Positions 41,161 to 50,057 of a stretch of DNA of 64,000 bases are shown piece by piece (position 1 is the first letter of the stretch; each line of letters begins with the position of its first letter). The DNA is taken from NCBI RefSeq assembly GCF_000023285.1, contig NC_013162.1:372001-436000 (forward strand), written 5' to 3'. The position numbers and the translations under genes are program-made. The notes below the pieces were generated by a model. It saw only the letters and a program-made list of their open reading frames with translations, ran no database searches and was not told the DNA's origin. This stretch comes from Capnocytophaga ochracea DSM 7271. Lineage in GTDB: Bacteria > Bacteroidota > Bacteroidia > Flavobacteriales > Flavobacteriaceae.

Positions 41161-43441
41161 CATTCACTTTTTCGGTGTAAGGCATCTGTCGCCTTCGGCA
41201 GCCTATCATTTAATTGCCTTCTTAGAGGAAAACAACCCCAAGTGTATTCTCATCGAAGGTCCTGCCGATGCTACCCCTCTGATATCTCAAATAGCGCAAA
41301 AAGGGGTAAAACCTCCTATCGCTATGCTGGGCTATACTACCGAATTGCCTATCGAAACAGTGCTTTATCCATTGGCATCTTATTCTCCCGAATATCAAGC
41401 AATATGTTGGGGAGTAAAGAAGAAGGTAACACTTCGTTTCATCGATTTGCCTTCGGAGAATATGCTGAAATTGAAGCAGGAGCAACGCACGGAGGAAGAA
41501 GCCGAAAAAGCCAAAGAATTTTATCTCTACCATAATACCCTCTACAAGCAAATAGCCGAGGAGGGGGGCGAAACCGACTATGAAGATTATTGGGAACGCC
41601 ATTTTGAACACAATCTCAATCCTGATGCTTTTGCACCCACACTTGCCTTACAATCGGGTGAAATGCGCCAAATGGTCATAGATAAAGAATATGAAAACGC
41701 GCCTTTCGATTTCTCGTATAATCTCATTCGTGAGGCATATATGAAACGTGAGATTGCTAAGGCTTGCACCGAGTTCAAACCCGAAGAAATAGTAGTAATC
41801 GTAGGGGCTTACCACTTATCAGGTATCCAAAACAGCCTACCTGCTATAACTGATGACGAGCTCAAAAAGCTCCCCAAAGCTACCTCTCAACTCACCCTGA
41901 TGCCTTATTCCTATTTGCGTCTCAGCAGTCGTACGGGTTATGGAGCGGGCAATACGGCTCCTTATTACTTTGAGCTGATGTGGCAAGCGATGCACGAAAA
42001 CACCCTCAATCAGCTCTCAGCTGTCTATCTTACTAAAGTAGCCAAAATCTTGCGTAATCAAGGGCAAAATGCCTCTTCTGCTAGCGTAATTGAAGCGGTG
42101 CGTCTTGCTAATGTGCTTTCGGCTATGAAAGGTGGTTCTTACCCTGTGTTGCAAGACCTCCACGATGCAGTAGTTACTTGTTTTGGTGGGGGAGACCTTG
42201 CTGTGGTAGCCGAAGCTATCAATAAGGTAGATATCGGTACGGCTATTGGGGCATTACCCGAAGGGGTGAGCCAGACGCCCGTACAAGAGGATATGAACCA
42301 AGAGCTGAAACGCTTAAAGCTTACCAACTACAAATCGGCGGTAGCGCAAGACCTCACCCTCGACCTGCGTGAGAACTTAAAAGTAAAAACCAAAGAAGCT
42401 GCTTTTATAGACCTAAATCGCTCTACATTCCTCCATCGCTTGGAAGTGTTGGGCATTCACTTTGCCACTCAGCAGCACGTACAGCAGGATAAAGCCTCGT
42501 GGGCAGAGAAATGGGTGTTACAGTGGAGTCCTGAGGTCGAAATAGAAATTGTAGAAGCTAACCTTAAAGGTGAAACGCTTGAAATAGCCACAGCTTTTGT
42601 ACTCAAAGAACAGCTCAACGAAAGCACCGACCTTTCAGTAGTAGCTAAAATCATTAGGCAGGCTTGCGAATGTCAGCTTACGCATATTTTTAGCAATGCG
42701 CTCAGCACCTTGCAACGCCTTTTGGTAGATAGTAATAGTTTTGCCGAAACTGCTTTTGCTGCACACGAGCTCTCGGTACTTATACAGTACGGTGATTTGC
42801 GTCAGTTCAATCTCGAACCGCTGAAACCTATCTTGCAACAGCTTTTCCTCCGTGCTTCGTTATTACTGATAGATGCTTCATCTTGTGATGACAAAGCCTC
42901 TAAACAAATTGTAGAAGCTATCAATACTATGGAGTTCATAGCCGAACAGCAATACGAATTGGTAGATACCGAAACGTGGCAAAAAGAACTTACCCACCTT
43001 GCGTGGCGTGACGATGTGAACACCAAACTTTCGGGGGTAGCCTTTGCTATATTGTTAGAGCACAATTTAGCTACTGAAGAACAATGTGGAAAAGAAGTGT
43101 CACGCCGTCTTTCAGCAGGTGTCCCCGCCGATTTAGGAGCTTCGTGGTTTGAAGGCTTTTCAGGAAGAAATAGATACGCATTGTTATCGCGTACGATTAT
43201 ATGGCAAGAGTTAGACAACTATGTACGCCAATTAGATGAAGAACAATTTATGCGCTCGGTAGTGTTCTTGCGCCGTGCTTTTTCTGATTTTGAGCCTAAC
43301 CAAAAGAACAGTATCGCCGAACTTTTAGGAGACCTTTGGGGTACTGGTAAAGAAGCTACTGCCGAACTCTTGCAAGAAGTGCTTACGGAAGAAGAGAGTA
43401 CTAAATTAGACGAACTCAACGACTTTGATTTTGATTTTTAA
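41153..43441 (+). CDS. DUF5682 family protein
   Basis: 762 residues, no signal or membrane segments. The N-terminal part (MNNIHFFGVRHLSPSAAYHL, LIEGPADATPLI, VVIVGAYHLSGIQN) matches DUF5682, related to the EreA/ChaN/TraB-type fold with conserved His and Glu residues. The C-terminal 400 residues are helical. DUF5682 genes usually sit with MoxR AAA, VWA, SWIM and DUF5691 genes; none is here. It overlaps the YD-repeat gene by 8 nt and is followed after 4 nt by a DinB gene. Function not established. Confidence 0.82.
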   Translation: MNNIHFFGVRHLSPSAAYHLIAFLEENNPKCILIEGPADATPLISQIAQKGVKPPIAMLGYTTELPIETVLYPLASYSPEYQAICWGVKKKVTLRFIDLPSENMLKLKQEQRTEEEAEKAKEFYLYHNTLYKQIAEEGGETDYEDYWERHFEHNLNPDAFAPTLALQSGEMRQMVIDKEYENAPFDFSYNLIREAYMKREIAKACTEFKPEEIVVIVGAYHLSGIQNSLPAITDDELKKLPKATSQLTLMPYSYLRLSSRTGYGAGNTAPYYFELMWQAMHENTLNQLSAVYLTKVAKILRNQGQNASSASVIEAVRLANVLSAMKGGSYPVLQDLHDAVVTCFGGGDLAVVAEAINKVDIGTAIGALPEGVSQTPVQEDMNQELKRLKLTNYKSAVAQDLTLDLRENLKVKTKEAAFIDLNRSTFLHRLEVLGIHFATQQHVQQDKASWAEKWVLQWSPEVEIEIVEANLKGETLEIATAFVLKEQLNESTDLSVVAKIIRQACECQLTHIFSNALSTLQRLLVDSNSFAETAFAAHELSVLIQYGDLRQFNLEPLKPILQQLFLRASLLLIDASSCDDKASKQIVEAINTMEFIAEQQYELVDTETWQKELTHLAWRDDVNTKLSGVAFAILLEHNLATEEQCGKEVSRRLSAGVPADLGASWFEGFSGRNRYALLSRTIIWQELDNYVRQLDEEQFMRSVVFLRRAFSDFEPNQKNSIAELLGDLWGTGKEATAELLQEVLTEEESTKLDELNDFDFDF

Positions 43442-43445
43442 ATAT

Positions 43446-43919
43446 ATGAAAGAAGTATTTACCTTATACCGAAAATTGCGTGAGCGACAACTCAAATTGC
43501 TCAATAGCTTTACCCCCGAAGAATTAGCAATCATTCCTGCGGGCTTTAAAAACAATATCTTGTGGAATCTCGCTCACTGCGTAGTTACCCAGCAAAATTA
43601 TTGCTATACCAATAGCGACCTACCTACTTATCTCACCCCTGAGTTTGTAGAGCGTTATCGCAAAGGTACAATTCCCGATGGACATATCCCTACTTCTGCC
43701 GAGATAGAGGAACTAAAAGAGCTTCTCATCAGCACTGTAAATTGGCTCGAAACTGATTATCAAAAAGGAATTTTTAAGCACTATAATCATTATGTAACGG
43801 GCATAGAGTACGAACTCAATACTATTGAAGAAGCTATTTACTTCAATATTTCACACGAGGGAGTACATTTGGGAAGTGTATTAGCTTTAAAATGTGCAAT
43901 TACAGGAAGCAAAAAGTAA
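43446..43919 (+). CDS. DinB-family putative metal-dependent protein
   Basis: 157 residues from the ATG at 43446, which avoids overlap with the previous gene. Four-helix DinB fold with the metal triad H44 (LWNLAHCVV), H137 and H141 (NISHEGVHLG). Many DinB proteins are thiol (bacillithiol or mycothiol) transferases or maleylpyruvate isomerase-like; the thiol used here is unknown. Starts 4 nt after the DUF5682 stop; third gene of that operon. Confidence 0.87.
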   Translation: MKEVFTLYRKLRERQLKLLNSFTPEELAIIPAGFKNNILWNLAHCVVTQQNYCYTNSDLPTYLTPEFVERYRKGTIPDGHIPTSAEIEELKELLISTVNWLETDYQKGIFKHYNHYVTGIEYELNTIEEAIYFNISHEGVHLGSVLALKCAITGSKK

Positions 43920-44006
43920 TTGATTATAAATTAAATAGATGAGTAACACGAAAAGCTATTTGATTTCTGATATTGAAGTAAGTTTCTCAATTAGAAAAAA
44001 AAGTAT

Positions 44007-44014
44007 TACCTTTG
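44007..44014 (+). promoter_or_regulatory. -7 box for the thioredoxin-fold gene
   Basis: TACCTTTG, 25 nt before the ATG; only a weak TTTC 20 nt upstream. Confidence 0.5.
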
Positions 44015-44039
44015 CAATCGCTATCAATAAAATTAGTTT

Positions 44040-44594
44040 ATGAAAAAACGTACCATACTCAACCTACTACTTATTCTTTTTGTGCTCTCTTTCTTTGTAA
44101 CTCCTTTGGGGTACGAAAGTAAGATATTACTACAGCGTATTTTCGCCGGTTCGGTAGATATTATTCCCGCTGATAAAGCTCGTAAAATAGACTTCGATTG
44201 GCAACTGAAAGACCGCAATAATGTGCAGTTTAACTATTCCCAAACCGAAGGTAAGAAACCATCATTTGTATACTTCTTCTCTTCTTGGCGTGAAATCAGC
44301 GTAGCCGACCTTTATGCAGTCGAAAAACTCTATGATGCTTATAAGGATAAAGTAGATTTTTACATCATCACCAATGAGCTTCCCGAGCCAGTAGATGAAA
44401 TGATGCAAAAGCGCAATTTTCATTTCAAAGTTACCTACCTCATTATCGAAGCTCCTAAAAAACCTTTTGACCCCGATAAGATTCCTGCAGGTTACATAGT
44501 AGATAAAAACGGTTATGTACGCGCTCAGAAAGACGGTATTGCACGCTGGAATAGCGATGCAGTACATCAGTTGTTAGACAGTCTTACCCAATAG
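44040..44594 (+). CDS. Thioredoxin-fold protein without CXXC
   Basis: 184 residues with an N-terminal membrane anchor or uncleaved signal (about 6-23). The fold is TlpA/AhpC-like: PSFVYFFSSWREISVADL is where redox relatives have WCxxC, and IPAGYIVDKNGYVRA holds the cis-Pro region. Both active-site cysteines are replaced (after W83 by R84 and S87), and no cysteine remains in the protein. It cannot do thiol chemistry by the usual route. It may be a structural or binding paralogue in the periplasm. Confidence 0.82.
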   Translation: MKKRTILNLLLILFVLSFFVTPLGYESKILLQRIFAGSVDIIPADKARKIDFDWQLKDRNNVQFNYSQTEGKKPSFVYFFSSWREISVADLYAVEKLYDAYKDKVDFYIITNELPEPVDEMMQKRNFHFKVTYLIIEAPKKPFDPDKIPAGYIVDKNGYVRAQKDGIARWNSDAVHQLLDSLTQ

Positions 44595-44668
44595 CTTAAC
44601 TATAGGCAAACTCTATCTCTCAAACAAAATAATTATAAAGATAGTATTTTAGATTCAATTTAAAGTAC

Positions 44669-44676
44669 TATCTTTG
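44669..44676 (+). promoter_or_regulatory. sufB promoter -7 box
   Basis: TATCTTTG, with a weak TTTT 18 nt upstream. The roughly 75-nt leader holds a 6-bp hairpin (44707-44726) and two ACCTCTTATCT words. Confidence 0.5.
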
Positions 44677-44754
44677 CGCTTTGTAAAATCGCATCTCGGT
44701 ATAAATAAGAGGAGTTTTTACCTCTTATCTCTTACCTCTTATCTAAAAGCAATT

Positions 44755-46227
44755 ATGACTAAATATACAGAAGAAGAACTTAAAGAAGAATTAGAAAACA
44801 GCGAATACAAATACGGCTTTTATACAGATATCGAATCAGAAACTTTTCCTAAAGGGCTCAACGAGGAAGTGGTAATAGCCCTTTCTAAAAAGAAAAACGA
44901 ACCCCAGTGGATGACCGATTGGCGTTTAGAAGCCTTCCGTGCGTGGCAAGCGATGGAAGAGCCTCCTCATTGGGCGAACCTCAAGTTTGAAACTCCCGAC
45001 TTTCAAGATATTGCTTATTATTCTGCTCCTAAACAGAAACCTAAACTTAACAGCCTTGATGAGGTAGACCCTCAGCTATTGGAAACTTTCCAGAAACTCG
45101 GTATCTCTCTTGAAGAACAAAAACGCCTTGCGGGAGTAGAAGATGAAAAACCTGCCGTAGCAATGGACGTAGTAATGGACTCCGTTTCAGTAGCAACTAC
45201 TTTTCAAAAAACATTGGCAGAACGAGGCATTATCTTCTGTTCTATCTCCGAAGCGATACAAAAACACCCTGATTTAGTGCGTAAGTACCTTGGTATTGTG
45301 GTACCTAAAACCGATAATTTCTACGCAGCTCTTAACTCAGCGGTCTTTTCTGATGGGTCTTTTTGTTATGTACCCAAAGGGGTGCGTTGCCCTATGGAGC
45401 TTTCTACTTATTTCCGTATCAATCAAGCAGGAACAGGACAGTTTGAGCGAACCCTCCTCATTGTTGATGAAGGCGCTTACGTCTCTTACCTCGAAGGTTG
45501 TACGGCGCCCAAACGCGACGAAAACCAATTGCACGCCACAGTGGTAGAACTCATCGCAATGGAGGGAGGCGAAATTAAATACTCTACCGTTCAAAACTGG
45601 TTTCCTGGTGATAAAGACGGTAAGGGCGGTGTATATAACTTCGTAACCAAGCGCGCTTTGGCTGAGAAAAATGCCAAAATATCGTGGACACAAGTAGAAA
45701 CAGGCTCTGCTATTACTTGGAAATACCCTTCAGTAGTGCTCAAAGGGGATAATTCTATAGGCGAATTTTACTCAATTGCGGTTACTAACCACTTTCAGCA
45801 AGCTGATACAGGTACTAAGATGATACACTTAGGCAATAACACCAAATCTACGATTATCTCTAAGGGTATTTCGGCGGGAAAATCACAAAACAGCTACCGC
45901 GGATTGGTGAAAGTAGTGCCTAATGCTAAAAATGCACGCAATTTCTCTCAATGCGACTCCCTATTGATGGGTAACCTCTGTGGAGCGCATACATTTCCTT
46001 ATATAGAAGCCAAAAATCCTACTGCTCAAATAGAACACGAAGCTACTACCTCTAAGATTGGTGAAGACCAGATTTTCTATTGCAATCAGCGGGGTATTGA
46101 TACCGAGAAAGCGATTTCACTCATCGTAAATGGTTTTGGCAAGGAAGTGCTTAACAAGCTCCCTATGGAGTTCGCTGTTGAAGCTCAAAAACTCTTAGAG
46201 ATTTCGCTAGAAGGAAGTGTAGGCTAA
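44755..46227 (+). CDS. sufB: Fe-S cluster assembly scaffold SufB
   Basis: 490 residues from the ATG at 44755 ([20 protein letters not shown]). The longer frame upstream runs through the promoter. The beta-helix core has [35 protein letters not shown], the [17 protein letters not shown] end and other SufB hallmarks. With SufC and SufD it builds Fe-S clusters under oxidative or iron stress. sufC, sufD and sufS, normally next to it, are not downstream: rpe follows after 89 nt. Confidence 0.95.
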   Translation: MTKYTEEELKEELENSEYKYGFYTDIESETFPKGLNEEVVIALSKKKNEPQWMTDWRLEAFRAWQAMEEPPHWANLKFETPDFQDIAYYSAPKQKPKLNSLDEVDPQLLETFQKLGISLEEQKRLAGVEDEKPAVAMDVVMDSVSVATTFQKTLAERGIIFCSISEAIQKHPDLVRKYLGIVVPKTDNFYAALNSAVFSDGSFCYVPKGVRCPMELSTYFRINQAGTGQFERTLLIVDEGAYVSYLEGCTAPKRDENQLHATVVELIAMEGGEIKYSTVQNWFPGDKDGKGGVYNFVTKRALAEKNAKISWTQVETGSAITWKYPSVVLKGDNSIGEFYSIAVTNHFQQADTGTKMIHLGNNTKSTIISKGISAGKSQNSYRGLVKVVPNAKNARNFSQCDSLLMGNLCGAHTFPYIEAKNPTAQIEHEATTSKIGEDQIFYCNQRGIDTEKAISLIVNGFGKEVLNKLPMEFAVEAQKLLEISLEGSVG

Positions 46228-46316
46228 TGACGAATTACGAATGACGATGGTATACTAAAAATTGCATTTGCTTCATAAAATAAATCACTAAACATTAATC
46301 ATTAAACATTAAAAAT

Positions 46317-46967
46317 ATGATTCTCGCTCCTTCATTATTAGCTGCCGATTTCGGCAACCTGCAACAAGCCGTGGAAATGGTAAACGCCAGCGAAGCTGAT
46401 TGGTTTCATATCGATATTATGGACGGTGTTTTTGTGCCTAATATCTCTTATGGTATGCCCATACTCTCAGTGATTCACAAACACGCTACTAAGCCGTTAG
46501 ATGTTCACTTGATGATTATTGACCCCGACCGCTATATTAGCACTTTTGCTAAGCTCGGTAGTGATATTCTTACTGTGCATTACGAGGCGTGTACGCACTT
46601 GCATCGCACTATACAAGCAATTAAAGCAGAGGGAATGAAAGCAGGGGTAGCCCTCAATCCGCATACGCCTGTCGCTTTGTTGGAAGATGTTATTCAAGAT
46701 ATAGATGTACTCTTGCTGATGAGTGTGAACCCTGGATTCGGAGGACAGTCATTTATTGAAAATACTTATAAGAAAGTGCGTCAAGCTAAAGCACTTATTG
46801 AACAAGTAGAGGCACACGCACTTATAGAAATAGATGGTGGAGTGAGTTTAAAGAATGCTAAAGCACTTGTAGAGGCAGGTGCTGATGCCTTAGTAGCAGG
46901 CAGTTTTATCTTCAATGCTACTAACCCTACCCAAACGATTGCGGAATTAAAAAAAACAGTATTATAA
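46317..46967 (+). CDS. rpe: Ribulose-phosphate 3-epimerase
   Basis: 216 residues, normal length. LAPSLLAADFGNL, HIDIMDGVFVPN, DVHLMI, MSVNPGFGGQSF and IDGGVSLKNA are the TIM-barrel active-site segments with metal-binding His and Asp. It interconverts ribulose 5-phosphate and xylulose 5-phosphate in the pentose phosphate pathway. The leader has repeated ATTAAACATTA words but no clear promoter pair. Confidence 0.97.
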   Translation: MILAPSLLAADFGNLQQAVEMVNASEADWFHIDIMDGVFVPNISYGMPILSVIHKHATKPLDVHLMIIDPDRYISTFAKLGSDILTVHYEACTHLHRTIQAIKAEGMKAGVALNPHTPVALLEDVIQDIDVLLLMSVNPGFGGQSFIENTYKKVRQAKALIEQVEAHALIEIDGGVSLKNAKALVEAGADALVAGSFIFNATNPTQTIAELKKTVL

Positions 46968-46987
46968 GAATACTTATTTTATGATAC

Positions 46988-47036
46988 AAAATAGGCTATC
47001 AAGAAAGAAATCTTATCTTTTTGATAGCCTATTATT
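46988..47036. terminator. Bidirectional terminator between rpe and topA
   Basis: 13-bp outer stem (AATAGGCTATCAA with its complement) plus an inner AAAGA/TCTTT pairing, between convergent genes. Confidence 0.75.
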
Positions 47037-47042
47037 ATTGTA

Positions 47043-49520
47043 TTATTTCTTTTTAGAAGGGGCTTTTTTAGCTTTAGGCTCTTTCTCGGTGAGCAGGGTA
47101 AGAGCTTGTTCTTTGGTCAAAGTTGCTATATCGGTGTCTTTGGGGAGTTCTACTTTGGTTTTACCTTTGAGGAGGGTAAAACGTCCCCAGCGAGCTTTCT
47201 CTATACGGATAGCTCCTTCGTCCCATTCTTTTACTACCTTTTCCGATTCTTTTTTGAGCTTATCTTCTATAAGTTCTTCTACATCTTGCTGACTAAGATG
47301 GTCGAAATTGTACTTTTTGGTAACGTTTATATAAGTATTGTTCCACTTAATAAAGGGACCAAAACGACCTACACCTTTGGTAACTTCCACTCCTTGATAG
47401 GTAGCAATAGGAGCGTCAGCTTTTTTCTTCTCGCCGATGAGTTGCTTAGCCCGCTCGAGAGTTATACTGAAAACGTCTTCACCCTTATCAAGTGATATAA
47501 AAGCATCGCCGTAGCGCACATAGGGGCCGAAACGCCCTACATTCACTTCTACATTCTTACCATCGACAATGCCTAACTGACGAGGAAGCTCGAAGAGTTT
47601 GAGGGCTTCTTCAAAAGTAATCGTTTCGATAGACATACCTGCCAATAAACTTGCATAAATAGGCTTTTCGGCATCGTCGGGATTCCCTATTTGCGCCATA
47701 GCTCCATAACGACCTAAGCGTACGCTGAGAGGGCGACCTGATTTAGGGTCGGTACCCAGCACGCGTTCACCTGTTTCACGACCTGTATGTTTTTCAACAT
47801 TTTCTACTACGGAGTGAAAATGATTATAAAACTGTGTGAGCATCTTTGTCCAATTCTCAGTGCCTTCGGCTATTTCGTCGAAGCTATTTTCTACTTTGGC
47901 AGTGAAATTATAGTCCATTATCGTATCGAAATGGGAGACGAGAAAATCGTTTACTACACTACCTATATCAGTGGGGACAAGCTTGCCTTTATCGGCACCT
48001 ACTCGTTCGCTAAGAGTTTGCGTTTTGATACTATTACCTGTAAGGGTAAGTTGCTGATAGGGGCGCACTTCACCTTCGAGTGTGCTACGTTCCACATATC
48101 CGCGGTTTTGAATCGTAGAAATGGTAGGAGCATAAGTAGATGGGCGTCCGATACCGAGTTCCTCTAACTTTTTCACCAGCGAAGCCTCAGTATAACGAGG
48201 TAGTGGACGAGTGAAACGCTCGGTAGCAGTAATATAGCGATGCGTAAGAGCTTCTCCTTTTTTGAGATTGGGGAGCATTCCTTCTTGTTCTTCTTCCTCG
48301 TCGTCAGTACTTTCTAAATACACTTTTAAAAAACCATCAAACTGTACCATTTCGCCACTGGCTACGAAGTGTTCTTTGTGCTTATCGGCTTCTATTTTTA
48401 CGGTAGTGCGCTCTATTTGAGCATCTGCCATTTGTGAGGCAAGGGTGCGTTTCCATATCAGTTCGTATAGCTTATTCTGGTCGGGTTCAGCAGCGATAGA
48501 GGAGCGACTCATATCGGTAGGACGAATGGCTTCGTGCGCCTCTTGTGCGCCTTTGCTTTTAGTAGCGAACTTGCGCACTTGACTGTACTGAGCTCCGAAG
48601 AGTTGCACGATAGCGTTTTTGGCAGTGTTGAGCGCTTCTTGTGAAAGATTCACGCTATCGGTACGCATATAGGTGATGAAACCAGATTCGTAGAGGCGTT
48701 GGGCTACCGTCATTGTTTTGCTTACTGAAAAGTGCAGTTTGCGTGCGGCTTCTTGTTGGAGGGTGGAAGTAGTGAAGGGGGGCGCAGGCATTTTCTTAGC
48801 TGGTTTGGTTTCTAATGATTGCACTTTGAAATGCGCTCCGATATTCTGTTGCAAGAAGTTTTCAGCTTCGGCTTGTGTGTTGAAATTCTTAGGCAAAGAG
48901 GCTTTTACAACTTTGCCTTCTGAGGTGATAAATTCGGCAGTAATTCGGTAAGAGGATTGCGTTTTGAAGTCTTGTATTTCGCGTTCGCGTTCTACGATAA
49001 GGCGTACTGCTACCGACTGAACGCGTCCTGCTGAGAGTCCGCTTTTAATTTTTTTCCACAGTACGGGAGAGAGTTCATAGCCCACGAGGCGGTCGAGTAC
49101 ACGGCGTGCTTGCTGAGCATTCACCAGATTATAATCGATACCACGAGGGTTTTTAATAGCGTTTTCAATAGCCGATTTGGTAATGGAGTTAAAAACGATG
49201 CGCTTGGTATTTTCCTTTTTTAGTTTGAGTGTTTCGGAAAGATGAAACGCAATAGCTTCTCCTTCACGGTCTTCATCGGAAGCGAGCCATACTACTTCGG
49301 CTTTGGACGTGAGTGCTTTGAGTTCTTTTACAAGATTTTTTTTGTCGTTAGAGATGAGGTAATTAGGTTTAAAACCGTGCTGGATATCTACGCCCAGTTC
49401 ATTGGAGGGCAAATCGACAATATGCCCATAGCTGGACACTACTTTGTAGTCCTTACCTAAGAACTTTTCAATGGTTTTAGCCTTGGCAGGCGACTCTACA
49501 ATCACTACATTCTTAGCCAT
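47043..49520 (-). CDS. topA: DNA topoisomerase I
   Basis: 825 residues from MAKNVVIVESPAKAKTIEKF; the frame extending 20 codons upstream covers the promoter. Toprim domain with SDEDREGEA, catalytic tyrosine in GFITYMRTDS near residue 285, and type IA core to about 600. The C-terminus has Topo_C repeats (GRFGPYVRYGDAF, GRFGPFIKWNNTY) instead of the zinc fingers of E. coli, and a Lys-rich tail (KKAPSKKK). Relaxes negative supercoils. Confidence 0.96.
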   Translation of the reverse strand: MAKNVVIVESPAKAKTIEKFLGKDYKVVSSYGHIVDLPSNELGVDIQHGFKPNYLISNDKKNLVKELKALTSKAEVVWLASDEDREGEAIAFHLSETLKLKKENTKRIVFNSITKSAIENAIKNPRGIDYNLVNAQQARRVLDRLVGYELSPVLWKKIKSGLSAGRVQSVAVRLIVEREREIQDFKTQSSYRITAEFITSEGKVVKASLPKNFNTQAEAENFLQQNIGAHFKVQSLETKPAKKMPAPPFTTSTLQQEAARKLHFSVSKTMTVAQRLYESGFITYMRTDSVNLSQEALNTAKNAIVQLFGAQYSQVRKFATKSKGAQEAHEAIRPTDMSRSSIAAEPDQNKLYELIWKRTLASQMADAQIERTTVKIEADKHKEHFVASGEMVQFDGFLKVYLESTDDEEEEQEGMLPNLKKGEALTHRYITATERFTRPLPRYTEASLVKKLEELGIGRPSTYAPTISTIQNRGYVERSTLEGEVRPYQQLTLTGNSIKTQTLSERVGADKGKLVPTDIGSVVNDFLVSHFDTIMDYNFTAKVENSFDEIAEGTENWTKMLTQFYNHFHSVVENVEKHTGRETGERVLGTDPKSGRPLSVRLGRYGAMAQIGNPDDAEKPIYASLLAGMSIETITFEEALKLFELPRQLGIVDGKNVEVNVGRFGPYVRYGDAFISLDKGEDVFSITLERAKQLIGEKKKADAPIATYQGVEVTKGVGRFGPFIKWNNTYINVTKKYNFDHLSQQDVEELIEDKLKKESEKVVKEWDEGAIRIEKARWGRFTLLKGKTKVELPKDTDIATLTKEQALTLLTEKEPKAKKAPSKKK

Positions 49521-49550
49521 ACGCTTGTTTGTTTTTTGAGTTATTGGGTG

Positions 49551-49581
49551 CAAAAGTACAAAATAATTGCAAAATAGCAAA
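49551..49581 (-). promoter_or_regulatory. topA promoter
   Basis: Minus strand TTTG (49578-49581) and TACTTTTG (49551-49558), spaced 19 nt. The 9-bp repeat array begins directly upstream at 49590. Confidence 0.75.
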
Positions 49582-49589
49582 TGAGGGAG

Positions 49590-49652
49590 ATGCCAGTAAT
49601 GCCAATAATGCCAATAATACTGGGAATACCAATAATACCGGAAATACCAGTA
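49590..49652 (+). repeat. 9-bp ATGCCAATA tandem repeats, topA side
   Basis: Seven units of exactly 9 bp: ATGCCAGTA, ATGCCAATA twice, ATACTGGGA, ATACCAATA, ATACCGGAA, ATACCAGTA. They start within 10 nt of the topA -33 element. Inverted relatives lie near dps at 39533-39579. Because 9 is a multiple of 3 they create a chance reading frame (Met/Pro/Ile repeats), which I do not count as a gene. Confidence 0.78.
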
Positions 49653-49656
49653 ATCA

Positions 49657-49687
49657 ACTTTGCCAAAGTTTCAAACTTTGGCAAAGT
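49657..49687. repeat. Perfect 31-nt inverted repeat
   Basis: ACTTTGCCAAAGTTT (49657-49671) and its exact complement (49673-49687) flank a single base. Each arm contains its own CTTTGCCAAAG near-palindrome, so cruciform or nested folding is possible. Confidence 0.8.
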
Positions 49688-49729
49688 GTGTACCCCTAAA
49701 AGTGACATATCTGAGCTATCGAAAGTAAA

Positions 49730-49985
49730 CGGAGAAGTTCGGAAGAGGGTTGAGAGAGATTTTGGTGAAAAAAGGCTGTGAGGAGGGTGGGGTTAGCTTA
49801 TAGAGAGCTTATAGGAAGCTTATACGAATCTTGGACGATTGGTATAGGAAGGGTATATAAAGAGTTGATTCATAATATCATACAACAGTGCTAAAAATGT
49901 TAAAAACGAGGTTTCGAGGCGAAAGAAAGAGAAAAGGCACTAGGCCTTAGGCCATAGGCACTAGGGGGGAGTATGACGGAAACGA
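49730..49985 (+). repeat. Composite intergenic repeat element, copy D (inverted)
   Basis: Opposite orientation to A-C. Order: GGAGAAGTTCGGAAGAGG, G-rich run, 11-bp array (49792-49857, six units: GTTAGCTTATA, GAGAGCTTATA, GGAAGCTTATA, CGAATCTTGGA, CGATTGGTATA, GGAAGGGTATA) with the conserved hairpin at 49822-49845, GGTTTCGAGGCGAAA, then the TAGGCCTTAGGCCATAGGC block and GGGGGAGTATGACGG. It lacks the GCT hairpins but has the 31-nt inverted repeat on that side. It fills the divergent topA/ABC gap. Confidence 0.82.
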
Positions 49986-50007
49986 GGAATAAATGACGAG
50001 TGTTAAA

Positions 50008-50039
50008 TTTGGGGATTTGGGAATTAGTTCGTAATTTTG
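50008..50039 (+). promoter_or_regulatory. Promoter for the ABC exporter
   Basis: TTTG (50008-50011) and TAATTTTG (50032-50039), spaced 20 nt; ATG 18 nt downstream. Confidence 0.68.
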
Positions 50040-50057
50040 CCACCTTAAAAGAAAACA

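Noticed and set aside
49581-49781. 66-codon frame reading MPIMP-type repeats
   Set aside because: It exists only because the 9-bp repeat is a multiple of three; it then crosses the inverted repeat and has no homologue I can name.
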